In this document: positions 25,629-34,538 of the stretch, in pieces | How positions within the stretch are numbered: position 1 is the stretch's first letter | Layout of the letters: each line of letters begins with the position of its first letter | Made by a program: the position numbers and the translations under genes | Source of the DNA: Bog-473 sp036489775 | GTDB taxonomy: Bacteria > Actinomycetota > Acidimicrobiia > Acidimicrobiales > RAAP-2 | Assembly: GCA_036489775.1 (NCBI GenBank) | Contig: DASXFC010000009.1 | Location: 167,744-231,743 of the forward strand | Reading direction: 5' to 3' | Length of the DNA: 64,000 nt | Notes under the pieces: model-generated | The model's database searches: none | What the model saw: the letters and a program-made list of their open reading frames with translations, nothing else | What the model was told of the DNA's origin: nothing

Positions 25629-26938
25629 TGGCCACTGAGGGCTTCAAGTCCTCTGACGCCGCCCTCATCGTCGTCATCGTGATCCTGCTGGCCCTCTCTG
25701 GTCTGCTGGCCCTGGCCGAGACCAGCCTGGTGCGCATGACCCGGATCAAGGCCAAAGCACTGGTCGATCAGAAGCGGCACGGGGCCCGGCAGCTCAGCCG
25801 GCTGGTCGAGAACCCGGCCAATTTCCTCAACCCCATTCTGTTGCTGGTCCTGATCTGCCAGCTGGTGTCGGCCACCCTGGTCGGTGTGGTCGCCGAGCAT
25901 GTCTTCGGGGGTCTCGGTGTGCTGGCCGGCGCCGTGTTCGAAGTGATCGTCATCTTCGTATTCTTCGAAGCGGTACCCAAGAACTGGGCGGTGCAGAACC
26001 CGGAACGGGCCGCGCTCTTTAGCTCCGCCTTTGTGAGCCCGGTCGTGCGCTTTCCGCCCATCCGCGTCATCTCGTCCGTCCTCATCGGTCTGGCCAACGC
26101 CATCATCGGGGCCGACGAGGAAAGTGAGGAGCGCAGCCTTCGGAACGCGCAGACCAGCGATTCCGAGCTCAAGGCCATGGCCGATGTGGCGCACGAGGAG
26201 AACGTGATCGAGCACGAGGAGCGCACGTTCATCCACTCCATCATCGACTTCGGTGACACGGTGGCCCGTGAAGTCATGGTGCCGCGGACCGACATGGTGA
26301 CAGTGGAAGCGGACGAGACGGTGGCCGGCGCCCTGGAGGCCGCACTGGCCGCTGGCTACAGCCGGCTGCCCGTGCTCGAGGAGGGGATCGACGACGTGGT
26401 CGGGATCGCCTACACCAAGGACTTGGTGCGAGCCGAGCGTGCGGGCAAGGCGCAACAGCCGGTTCGCAATATCGCCCGCCCCGCCAAATTCATCCCTGAA
26501 TCGAAGGAAGTCTCCACCCTCCTCCGCGAGATGCAGGAGCAGAAGTTCCACATGGCCGTAGTGGTCGACGAGTACGGGGGAACGGCCGGCGTCATCACTC
26601 TGGAGGATCTGCTCGAAGAGCTGGTGGGCGAGATCGTCGACGAGTTCGACACGGAGAGTCCCGAAGTCGAGCGGGTGAATGACACCACCGTGCTGTTCGC
26701 AGCCCGTTACTCAGTCGACGACGCCGACGACCTTCTGGGGGTCGAACTCCCGCGCGGCGCCTGGGACACCGTTGGTGGCCTGATGCTCGATCTGGTGGGT
26801 CGGGTGCCCGACAACGGGGACTCGGTCGAGATCCCGGGCTTCCGCCTCACTGCGCTCGACGTGCGCGGCCGGCGGATCGGGCGGGTGCGCATCGAGCGGA
26901 TCGGCGAACCCGAGCCCGCCCACGACGGCGACGACTGA
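25628..26938 (+). CDS. CNNM/CorC-type membrane protein (DUF21-CBS-CorC_HlyC)
   Basis: The 436-residue protein has a DUF21 transmembrane domain (hydrophobic segments near residues 12-32, 66-88 and 95-115, with FFEAVPKNWAV), a CBS pair (VMVPRTDMVTVEADETV; VVVDEYGGTAGVITLEDLLE) and a C-terminal CorC_HlyC domain with the family motif GGLMLDLVGRVPDNGDSVEI. Homologues export Mg2+ or other divalent metals. The ATG overlaps the ybeY TGA (TGATG); a GTG one codon earlier is possible. It sits between ybeY and era as in most actinobacteria. Confidence 0.94.
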   Translation: MATEGFKSSDAALIVVIVILLALSGLLALAETSLVRMTRIKAKALVDQKRHGARQLSRLVENPANFLNPILLLVLICQLVSATLVGVVAEHVFGGLGVLAGAVFEVIVIFVFFEAVPKNWAVQNPERAALFSSAFVSPVVRFPPIRVISSVLIGLANAIIGADEESEERSLRNAQTSDSELKAMADVAHEENVIEHEERTFIHSIIDFGDTVAREVMVPRTDMVTVEADETVAGALEAALAAGYSRLPVLEEGIDDVVGIAYTKDLVRAERAGKAQQPVRNIARPAKFIPESKEVSTLLREMQEQKFHMAVVVDEYGGTAGVITLEDLLEELVGEIVDEFDTESPEVERVNDTTVLFAARYSVDDADDLLGVELPRGAWDTVGGLMLDLVGRVPDNGDSVEIPGFRLTALDVRGRRIGRVRIERIGEPEPAHDGDD

Positions 26939-26940
26939 CC

Positions 26941-27819
26941 ATGCGCTCGGGCTTTGTCGCCGTGGTCGGCCGCCCCAACGTGGGCAAGTCGACCCTCGTG
27001 AACCGCATGGTGGGGACGAAAGTCTCGATCACGTCGTCGAAACCCAACACCACCCGACACCGCATTCTCGGCGTGCTCCACGCGCCCGAGGTGCAGGTGG
27101 TCTTCGTCGACACGCCCGGGATTCACCGGCCCCGCAGCGCGCTGGGACAGCGGCTGAACGAGAAAGCCACTGGTGCTCTGGCCGAGGTGGATCTGATTCT
27201 CGTACTGGTCGATGCCACCGCCGCCATCGGCCCCGGTGACCGGATCGTGCTCGAGCGATCACTGCTGCAATCCCGGCGCGACCAGACGCGCCTGATGGTG
27301 GTGGTCAACAAGGTCGACAAGGCCGGTCCGGATACCACCTTGGAACGGCTGCTCGAGGTCCATTCGGCGGCCGAGGCCATGGGCGCTTCAGACAATCTTG
27401 AGTTCTTTCCGATCTCGGCCCGCACCGGCAAGGGTGTCGACGAACTGCTCAATGAAATCCTCGGCTCCCTCGAAGAGGGTCCGGCCTTCTTTCCAGACGA
27501 TGTGGTGACCGACACGCCCGAAGCGGTCTGGGTGGCCGAACTGGTCCGCGAGCAATTGCTGGCCAAGACCCACGATGAGTTGCCGCACTCGATCACCTGC
27601 CGGGTCACCGAGTGGGAGTGGCCGCACATCCGCTGCGAGATCATCGTCGAGCGCGATTCACAGAAGGGGATCGTGATCGGCAAAGGCGGCGAGATCCTCA
27701 AGGCGGTGGGCATCGCCGTCCGTGAGCACCTCCCCGAGGGGACCTACCTCGATCTGCACGTCAAGGTCGAGAAGCATTGGCAGGACCGCGACGAGATGCT
27801 CAACCGGCTGGGCTACTGA
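26941..27819 (+). CDS. era: GTPase Era
   Basis: The 292-residue protein has G1 GRPNVGKSTLVNRMVG, G2-region TTRHRILGVL, G3 DTPGIHRPR, G4 NKVDKAG and a C-terminal KH domain (KGIVIGKGGEILKAVGIAVR) that binds the 16S rRNA 3' end. Era monitors small-subunit assembly and works in the same step as YbeY, whose gene lies two places upstream. The ATG is two bases past the preceding stop. It closes the operon that began at hrcA. Confidence 0.97.
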   Translation: MRSGFVAVVGRPNVGKSTLVNRMVGTKVSITSSKPNTTRHRILGVLHAPEVQVVFVDTPGIHRPRSALGQRLNEKATGALAEVDLILVLVDATAAIGPGDRIVLERSLLQSRRDQTRLMVVVNKVDKAGPDTTLERLLEVHSAAEAMGASDNLEFFPISARTGKGVDELLNEILGSLEEGPAFFPDDVVTDTPEAVWVAELVREQLLAKTHDELPHSITCRVTEWEWPHIRCEIIVERDSQKGIVIGKGGEILKAVGIAVREHLPEGTYLDLHVKVEKHWQDRDEMLNRLGY

Positions 27820-27915
27820 GCTCCCGAAGCATCGTGCTGCAATGCGGCAACTGAGGTTTTGATCCACGTCGCACTGGGTGGGGCTCTACGCTTCTTGCGG
27901 GCGAAAGAGGCAGAA

Positions 27916-30900
27916 GTGGCAGAAGGCGGTCAGCTAGGCACGAAATCCGTGTTGTTCACTGATCTGGTGGGATCTACCGCGCTGCGCGTTCGCCTCGGTG
28001 AGGAAGGCGCCGACGCACTCCGTCGAGTTCACGACGCATTGCTGTCCCGTGCCGTCACCGACAGCGGTGGCACCGTCATCAAGGGACTGGGTGACGGGAT
28101 CATGGCGACCTTCGAGTCAGCGGCCGACGCCATGGCGGCCGGCGTGGCCATCCAGCAAGCGGTCTATGCCCACAGTCGACGTCAGCCAGAGCAGGCCTTC
28201 GCCATACGGGTGGGTCTCTCGATCGGGGACGTCTCGACCGATGCTGGCGACGTCTTCGGGGTGCCGGTCGTCGAAGCATCGCGTCTGTGTGCGGCGGCCA
28301 CGGGTGGCGAGATTCTGGCGGCCGAGCTCGTACGGGCATTGGCTCGCGGACGCGGCGGCTTCATCTGCGAGCCGATGGGTGATCTGGATCTGAAGGGTCT
28401 ACCCGACCCGCTCCCCACGTGCCGGGTGACCTGGGAGCCTCCGGTGGCGCTGGGCGACGACTCCGCAGGCGGGGTGGATTTCCCGTCGGCCCTGCTCGGT
28501 GCAGCCACCGCATACGTAGGGCGTCACGAGTTACGAGATCGACTGGCGCAGAAGTGGGAGGAGGCGCGCGGAGGGAGCGCCCGCACCATTCTCCTGGCCG
28601 GTGAGCCCGGAGTAGGCAAAACCCGGACGGCGGCGGAGGTGGCGCGCTACGCCTTGGGCCAGGGTGCGATTGTGCTCTACGGGCGCTGCGACGAGGACCT
28701 GGGGGTTCCTTACCAACCATTTGTCGAGGCATTGGCGTACTACGTGGAGCAGGTGGCGGCGCCACAACTCGGCCGGCTTTCCGGCGAGTTGGTGCGCTTG
28801 GTCCCCGATCTGGGCACCTATGTGTCGGAACTGCCCGAGGCGGTGGCGTCGGACCCGGCTTCGGAGGAGTTCCGGGCTTTCGAGGCCACCGCGTCCTGGG
28901 TTGGTGCGGTCGCTCACAGCGACTGCACCGGCTTGGTCCTGATCCTTGACGACATCCACTGGGCGACCAAGCCGACACTGCAGCTCTTGCAGTACGTGGT
29001 GCGTGCGGCCTCGCACACGCCGACCCCGCTCATGGTGCTGGCCACGTACCGCGACACCGACATCGATCGGGCCCATCCACTCTCGGCTGCCCTCAGCGAC
29101 TTGCGTCGATTGCCCGGCGTCGACCGCATCGGCGTTGAGAACCTCTCCGAAGGGGAGGTCATCGACATGATCGAGCTGGCCGCCGGCCACGAACTCGACG
29201 CCGACACCTTGCAGCTGGCCAGGTCCATCCACGCGGAGACCGAGGGCAATCCGTTCTTCGTCGCCGAGGTGCTTCGCCATCTGATCGAATCGGGCGGGGT
29301 GCGGCGGGAGGGCGATCGGTGGATCGTCTCAGACCCGGCACACGTGGCGGTGCCGGAGGGTGTGCGGGACGTGGTGGGTCGCCGACTCAGTCGTTTGAGT
29401 GAGAAGGCGAACGAGGTTCTGACCATCGGAGCCGTCGTCGGTCGTGATTTCGACATCGCGGTGCTATTAGCTCAGGTCGACGGGAACGAAGACGCAACGC
29501 TCGACGCTCTCGACGAGGCGGTGCGGGCGCGACTGGTGGAGGAGACCACCTTCGACCGTTACCGCTTCTCACATGCCCTGGTGCGCACGACCCTCTACGA
29601 CGAGATCTCTGCCACGCGTCGACGACGCCTGCACCGCCGGGTGGCTGACACCCTCGAGAAGCTCCGTCCGCATGACGTGCGCGCTCTCGCCTACCACTGC
29701 ACCGAGGGTGGGACCGACGGAGGCGACGTGACGCGCGCCCTTCGTTACACCTTGGCCGCGGCCGAGGAAGCACACTCCGCTCGGGCGTTCGCCGAGGCGG
29801 AAACTCGGTTCCGCAGCGCACTTGACCTGCTCGAGGACGCTGAGGAGAACGAGCCCGTTGAGTATGTGGTGGCACTCTGCGGGCTGGGTGAAGCCCAGCG
29901 CGATCAAGCCGACCCGGCCTTCCGCAAGACCCTGCTCGAAGCGGCGCGTCGAGCCGAGGAGTTGGGCAACACCGACCTACAGGTCCGAGCAGTGCTGGCC
30001 AATACCCGGGGCTATATCAGCCTGGTCAGCGGCGTCGACCCGGAGCGCATCACCGCCATTGAACACGCGCTCGAATGCGTGCCAGCTGAACCAAGCCCGG
30101 AGCGCACCCGATTGCTGGCTCGACTGGCCGAGGAGATTACCTTCCAGGGTGATCATCCACGACGCCTGGCGCTCGCTGACGAGGCCGAAGCCATGGCGCG
30201 GCAGATCGGCGACGATCGACTGCTGGGGGACGTGTTGAGCTCCACCGGGTTCTCCTCGTTCGCGCCCGATCGATCCGAACAGCTGGTGCGGCGGGGTCAG
30301 GAAGCGGTCCGGTTGGCTGACGCCACCGGGGATCCGACCCGCATGGTCGTGGTACGAATCTTCGCCACGGGTTCACTTCTGGCAGCTGGCCGGCTCGATG
30401 AGTGCGACGCCCTCACCGACGAGATGGTCCGGATCGGCACCGAAGAAGGGTCGCCCACTCTGGCCTGGACGGTACGGTCGAACGCGCTGCGACAGTTGGT
30501 ATCGAGGGGTGATCTCGAGCGGCTGGATGCGCTCAACAACGAATTGTTCGAGTTGGGCCAGGAGCTCCACCAGCCGGACGCCGACGTTTTCTGGGCGGGA
30601 ACGGTGGTTGGGCTTACGTGGTTGCAAGGACACCTCGGTTCCGTGGCTGACCAGTTAGGCGCCTCTGTGCAGACATTTCCCCACGCAGCGATCTGGCCTG
30701 CGGCGTATGCCTGGGCGCTGGCCGAGGCAGGTCGGATCGATGAGGCCCGTTCCGTCCTGGAGGCCAGGGCATTTACCGCCGCCAGCATCTTTTTCGAACC
30801 TTGGCCGTACTACGCAGCCACGATGCTGGCGCACGCAGCATCCATTGTCGGAGACGCTGAACTCAGCGCGCAAATGGTTGATGCCATGACGCCTTACCGC

Positions 30901-31215
30901 GACAGATGGTCGCACTCCTACCTCATGACCATGGGTCCGATGAGCTGGCCCTTGGGGCTCGCACTGAACACAGCTGGTCGGTGCGACGATGCCGTCACCT
31001 CCTTGCGCGAGGCCCAGTCGGCACTGATCTCGCACGAACTGCGACCCCATCTGCCTCGGTGCCGTCTGGACTTAGCTCGCGTGCTCCTCGCTCGCAACGG
31101 AGCCGGAGATGTGTCAGAAGCCCAGGAGCTGCTTGCGCTGGGCCGAGCAGAGGCTGAGACAATGCGGCTCACCGGAGTGCTCGAGTGGATCGACCAGGCC
31201 CTGGCCGGGGTTTAA
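27916..31215 (+). CDS. Class III nucleotide cyclase-domain/AAA ATPase/TPR protein
   Basis: The 1099-residue protein has a class III cyclase homology domain at residues ~10-170 (FTDLVGST with metal Asp16, IKGLGDG with Lys56 and Asp60, DVFG with Asp112), a P-loop GEPGVGKT at 229-236 with DDIHWATKPTLQLLQ, and a long helical TPR-like C-terminus. This is the actinobacterial signal-ATPase architecture, but no LuxR helix-turn-helix is present. The segment VVEASRL replaces the usual V-N-x-A-x-R-L, so the transition-state Asn is missing and activity is doubtful. GTG 27916 is chosen for its AGAGG Shine-Dalgarno; a TTG at 27859 is an alternative. It converges on the helicase gene. Confidence 0.85.
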   Translation: MAEGGQLGTKSVLFTDLVGSTALRVRLGEEGADALRRVHDALLSRAVTDSGGTVIKGLGDGIMATFESAADAMAAGVAIQQAVYAHSRRQPEQAFAIRVGLSIGDVSTDAGDVFGVPVVEASRLCAAATGGEILAAELVRALARGRGGFICEPMGDLDLKGLPDPLPTCRVTWEPPVALGDDSAGGVDFPSALLGAATAYVGRHELRDRLAQKWEEARGGSARTILLAGEPGVGKTRTAAEVARYALGQGAIVLYGRCDEDLGVPYQPFVEALAYYVEQVAAPQLGRLSGELVRLVPDLGTYVSELPEAVASDPASEEFRAFEATASWVGAVAHSDCTGLVLILDDIHWATKPTLQLLQYVVRAASHTPTPLMVLATYRDTDIDRAHPLSAALSDLRRLPGVDRIGVENLSEGEVIDMIELAAGHELDADTLQLARSIHAETEGNPFFVAEVLRHLIESGGVRREGDRWIVSDPAHVAVPEGVRDVVGRRLSRLSEKANEVLTIGAVVGRDFDIAVLLAQVDGNEDATLDALDEAVRARLVEETTFDRYRFSHALVRTTLYDEISATRRRRLHRRVADTLEKLRPHDVRALAYHCTEGGTDGGDVTRALRYTLAAAEEAHSARAFAEAETRFRSALDLLEDAEENEPVEYVVALCGLGEAQRDQADPAFRKTLLEAARRAEELGNTDLQVRAVLANTRGYISLVSGVDPERITAIEHALECVPAEPSPERTRLLARLAEEITFQGDHPRRLALADEAEAMARQIGDDRLLGDVLSSTGFSSFAPDRSEQLVRRGQEAVRLADATGDPTRMVVVRIFATGSLLAAGRLDECDALTDEMVRIGTEEGSPTLAWTVRSNALRQLVSRGDLERLDALNNELFELGQELHQPDADVFWAGTVVGLTWLQGHLGSVADQLGASVQTFPHAAIWPAAYAWALAEAGRIDEARSVLEARAFTAASIFFEPWPYYAATMLAHAASIVGDAELSAQMVDAMTPYRDRWSHSYLMTMGPMSWPLGLALNTAGRCDDAVTSLREAQSALISHELRPHLPRCRLDLARVLLARNGAGDVSEAQELLALGRAEAETMRLTGVLEWIDQALAGV

Positions 31216-33368
31216 GGGCGTCCCGCCAGCGCGGCGGCTAAGAACGACGCCACCTCGTCGAAGTCCACCGACCGCTTCATCGGGGGCATGGTGGCCAGCA
31301 ACACGCCCCGATAGGTGGCGGTGGCCAGACGCGGATCGAGCACGGCCACCACGCCCCGGTCCTCGGCCGTGCGGATCAGCCGGCCTGAGCCCTGAGCCAG
31401 CAGGGTGGCCGCCCGGGGCAGGTCGACCACCGAGAAGGCGCGACTGCCAGCCCGGGCCCGCCGGGCCTGCAGGACGGGGTCGTCCGGCCGCGGGAAGGGC
31501 AAGCGATCCAGCGTCACCATCGAGAGCGCGGGGCCGGGAATGTCGACGCCTTGCCAGAAACCCATGGTGGCGAAGAGGCAGGAGGTCTCATCGCTGGCGA
31601 ACTCCTCGAGCAGGCGCTTCTTGGGTAGGTCCCCCTGGAACAGCACGGTGTAGGGAAGCTCGGAGAGGAGCGCCTCGGCCGCCGCCTCGGTGGCCCGGCG
31701 GCTGGTGAAGAGGGCGAGAGTCCGGCCGCCGGCGGCAGTAATCAGCTGGTGGAGTTCGGTGTGCAGGGCCGCTTCGGACTCGGGGGATCGGCGGTCGGGC
31801 AAGTGCCGGGCCACGTAGAGGAGAGCGTGCGACCGGTAGTCGAAAGGGCTGCCGACATCGAGCTCCTCGGTCTCCTGGCCGCGCAGCCCGACCCGATCGA
31901 GCAGGCCGGGGGGAACGGTGGCACTGGTCATCACCCCGGTGATCTCGCTCCATAACGACGCCGAGAGCACCGGTCCGACATCGATCGGGGAGAGGCGAAG
32001 CCGCACGTTCCGGCGGTTCCCGTCCACCCAGGCCACGTCGCCCGCCCCCCGCCCGATCAATTTGTGCAGATCGTCGGTGAGCGCGACCGCCATGGTGACC
32101 GCTCTCGTCTTCTTGCTGGCCCGCTCGGGATCGGCGTTCCCGTCGCCCAGCAACGAGGCCTGCATTCCGCCGCGACGCAGGGCGTCGGTCACCCGCCCGG
32201 CCAGGTCGGCCGCCCGCCCGATGGCGTCGGCGATGTGGCGGTCATCGACCGGGGGTTGCGCGTCGGTGTGCAAGACCCGGGTCCCGACCCGGTCGATCAG
32301 AAGGGCATTGAGCTCGTCGCCCACCGCGGCCAGCGACACCAACAGTTCGGTGTCCCGTTCCTCGACCAGCGAGCGAGCGGAGGTGGCCAACGAGCGGAAC
32401 CGAGTGGCCGTCACCTCGACGCCCAGCGAGGCCGTCATCACCTCTTCGAGCTCATGGGTCTCGTCGAAGATGACCACTTCGTGTTCGGGCAGGACGGCCC
32501 GGCCGCTGGCCAGGTGCGCGCCGTAGAGGTGGGTGTTGACCACCACCACATCGGCTGTGTTGGCGCGGTCGCGGGCGGCTTCGGCGAAGCACCGGGATCC
32601 CTGCGGGCAGTTGAAGGCACCCGGGCATTCCCGCGGGGCCACACTGACCATGTTCCAGGCCCGCGGGCTGGGCTCGAAACTGAGATCTCCTCGGTCGCCC
32701 GAGTCGGTGGTGGTCGACCACTCCAGCAGTGCCCGCACCTGCTCGACCAGACCCTCGGGCCCGCTGCGCTCCCCGCCGCGCTCCTCCTGGGTGGTTCTCG
32801 AGGCCGGGTCTGCTCCATCGGAGTCCCGCCAGGCCTCGTCGTCACGCCCACCGGCGCCGGTGCCGTCGACCAGTTCTTGCTGGATCCCACCCGAACCGAC
32901 CTCGTTGACCCGCTGGCGGCAGATGTAGTTGGAGCGTCCCTTCAGGACGGCGAAGCTGAACGTCTGCTCGCCCAACCCGGCGGCGACCAGTGGCAGGTCC
33001 TTTTCAGCCAATTGGTCCTGCAGGGCCTTGGTGGCGGTTGCCACCACTACCTTCTTGCCGCTGAGGACGGCGGGCACCAGGTAAGCAAGGGACTTGCCGG
33101 TACCGGTCCCGGCTTGCACGGCCAGGTGGGTCCCGGTCACCAGCGCCTCGGCCACGGCCCGGCACATCTCCTGCTGCTCGGAGCGCTGCTCGCCGCCGGG
33201 CAGGCGATCGGTGACCTTGGCCAGGGCGGCCACGGCGTCATCGCCGGCCTGGCGGGCCTCCTTGTTCAGCCCACCGGCCGCGACGGCTGGGGGCTCCTCG
33301 GTGCCTTCCCAGTCCCACTCACTGCCGGTCTCAATTTCGGGGTCGTCCGTGTCCATCCCCATGATCAT
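31212..33368 (-). CDS. dinG: DinG-type ATP-dependent DNA helicase
   Basis: The 718-residue superfamily 2 (XPD/DinG-like) helicase has a Q-motif region EQQEMCRAVAEAL, Walker A QAGTGTGKSLAYLVP, the DEAH-box variant VVIFDETHELEEVM, and late motifs TLALFTSRRATEAA and QGSGRLIRTAEDRGVVAVLD. Cysteines in YICRQR, CPGAFNCPQGSRC and nearby fit the four Fe-S ligands of the family. It unwinds D-loops, R-loops or G-quadruplexes in repair. The start is ambiguous among ATGs at 33368, 33362 and 33356. Its stop shares TTAA with the convergent cyclase gene. Confidence 0.92.
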   Translation of the reverse strand: MIMGMDTDDPEIETGSEWDWEGTEEPPAVAAGGLNKEARQAGDDAVAALAKVTDRLPGGEQRSEQQEMCRAVAEALVTGTHLAVQAGTGTGKSLAYLVPAVLSGKKVVVATATKALQDQLAEKDLPLVAAGLGEQTFSFAVLKGRSNYICRQRVNEVGSGGIQQELVDGTGAGGRDDEAWRDSDGADPASRTTQEERGGERSGPEGLVEQVRALLEWSTTTDSGDRGDLSFEPSPRAWNMVSVAPRECPGAFNCPQGSRCFAEAARDRANTADVVVVNTHLYGAHLASGRAVLPEHEVVIFDETHELEEVMTASLGVEVTATRFRSLATSARSLVEERDTELLVSLAAVGDELNALLIDRVGTRVLHTDAQPPVDDRHIADAIGRAADLAGRVTDALRRGGMQASLLGDGNADPERASKKTRAVTMAVALTDDLHKLIGRGAGDVAWVDGNRRNVRLRLSPIDVGPVLSASLWSEITGVMTSATVPPGLLDRVGLRGQETEELDVGSPFDYRSHALLYVARHLPDRRSPESEAALHTELHQLITAAGGRTLALFTSRRATEAAAEALLSELPYTVLFQGDLPKKRLLEEFASDETSCLFATMGFWQGVDIPGPALSMVTLDRLPFPRPDDPVLQARRARAGSRAFSVVDLPRAATLLAQGSGRLIRTAEDRGVVAVLDPRLATATYRGVLLATMPPMKRSVDFDEVASFLAAALAGRP

Positions 33369-33397
33369 GCCTGTACCGACTGACAAGGGCGGCGAGG

Positions 33398-33403
33398 TAG
33401 GTT
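33398..33403 (+). promoter_or_regulatory. Leaderless -10 box of uppS
   Basis: TAGGTT ends six bases before the uppS GTG at 33410, with no Shine-Dalgarno sequence between. The helicase gene begins on the opposite strand about 30 bases to the left, so the two promoters overlap. Confidence 0.45.
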
Positions 33404-33409
33404 CGGCAC

Positions 33410-34183
33410 GTGGCCGCCACCTTCCCCCACCCCGATGATGCCGTCTCGGGGCAGGACCCGGTCCCTGGCGTCCCGACTGAGCTGGATCTTTCGAAGGTCC
33501 CGACCCATATCGCCTGCGTGATGGACGGCAACGGGCGCTGGGCCAAGAAGCGCGGGCTGCCCCGGACTGACGGACACGCTGCCGGCGAGGAAGCCCTGCT
33601 AGACGTCGTCAACGGTGCCCTCGAGATCGGCGTGAAGTGGATCACCTTCTACGCCTTCTCTACCGAAAACTGGCGCCGGCCCCCCGACGAGGTGCGCTAC
33701 CTGATGGGGTTCAACGAGTCGTTGCTCATGCGGCGGCGTGACGAGCTCAACGAGAAGGGTGTCCAGATCCGCTTTGCCGGGCGTCGGGACTGGCGAGTGC
33801 CGCGCCGGGTGCTCAAGCGGATGGACGAGTCCATCGAGCTGACCAAGAAGAATCGCCGCATGGTCATGACCATGGCCTTCAACTACGGCGGGCGGGCTGA
33901 GATCGTCGACGCCGTCAAGTCAATTGTGGAGTCGGGGGTGCCGGCCGCCAAGGTCGACGAGAAGTTGATCCACCAGCACCTCTACTTCCCCGACATGCCC
34001 GATCCCGACCTGGTGATCCGCACGTCAGGCGAGACCCGCATCTCCAATTTCTTACTGTGGGAGATCGCCTACAGCGAGCTGGTCTTTCCCGAGACGCTCT
34101 GGCCGGACATGCGCCGCAGTCACCTTTACCAGGCCGTGGTGGAGTACCAGCAGAGGGTCCGTCGCTTCGGTGCCGTCTCGTGA
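33410..34183 (+). CDS. uppS: Undecaprenyl (polyprenyl) diphosphate synthase, cis-prenyltransferase
   Basis: The 257-residue protein has the cis-prenyltransferase signature MDGNGRWAKKRGLPRTDGHA with the catalytic Asp, then FYAFSTENWRRP, the MTMAFNYGGRAEIVDA segment and the C-terminal RTSGETRISNFLLWEIAYSE and LVFPE motif. It extends farnesyl/geranyl diphosphate with IPP to make the lipid carrier for peptidoglycan and wall glycans. The GTG start is supported by TAGGTT six bases upstream. It opens a plus-strand unit with the membrane protein, recO and hemW. Confidence 0.96.
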   Translation: MAATFPHPDDAVSGQDPVPGVPTELDLSKVPTHIACVMDGNGRWAKKRGLPRTDGHAAGEEALLDVVNGALEIGVKWITFYAFSTENWRRPPDEVRYLMGFNESLLMRRRDELNEKGVQIRFAGRRDWRVPRRVLKRMDESIELTKKNRRMVMTMAFNYGGRAEIVDAVKSIVESGVPAAKVDEKLIHQHLYFPDMPDPDLVIRTSGETRISNFLLWEIAYSELVFPETLWPDMRRSHLYQAVVEYQQRVRRFGAVS

Positions 34184-34205
34184 TGGTCCGAGAGGTGGGT
34201 CGCCC

Positions 34206-34538
34206 GTGAGCTCCAGCCGCCTCGCCCTGGGCGCCGCCATCGCGGTTCTGGTCCTCTTCGTCGTCGTCATAGCCGTCGGCATGCTGCACTCGACCAACGA
34301 CTCGTACGGGGGCTACGCCGGTGCGCTGCTTCTGGTGGCGGTGGGCCTGGTCGGGCTGATCGCCATCGGATCCCGTCTCTATGGCTCCAACTCCCACTAC
34401 GGCCGAGCGGCGGCCCGGAGCCGAGCGGCCCAGGACGCGCACGATCAGGCCATCGATGAAGCCCGAGCCAGCGCCCAAGGTTTGCGGTACGACACCGGCA
34501 CGGATCCGAGTGGACCGGAGACCGAGACGCCGGCATGA
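34206..34538 (+). CDS. Small two-helix membrane protein of unknown function
   Basis: From GTG 34206 the 110-residue product has one membrane helix at about residues 5-28 (LALGAAIAVLVLFVVVIAVG), a short loop with HSTNDSYGGYAG, a second helix (ALLLVAVGLVGLIAIGSRLY) and a polar Arg/Ala/Asp-rich tail. GAGAGG ahead of the GTG is a plausible Shine-Dalgarno sequence. No family is recognised. It is coupled to recO by ATGA and follows uppS by 22 bases, so it is cotranscribed, but its function cannot be inferred from that. Confidence 0.65.
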   Translation: MSSSRLALGAAIAVLVLFVVVIAVGMLHSTNDSYGGYAGALLLVAVGLVGLIAIGSRLYGSNSHYGRAAARSRAAQDAHDQAIDEARASAQGLRYDTGTDPSGPETETPA

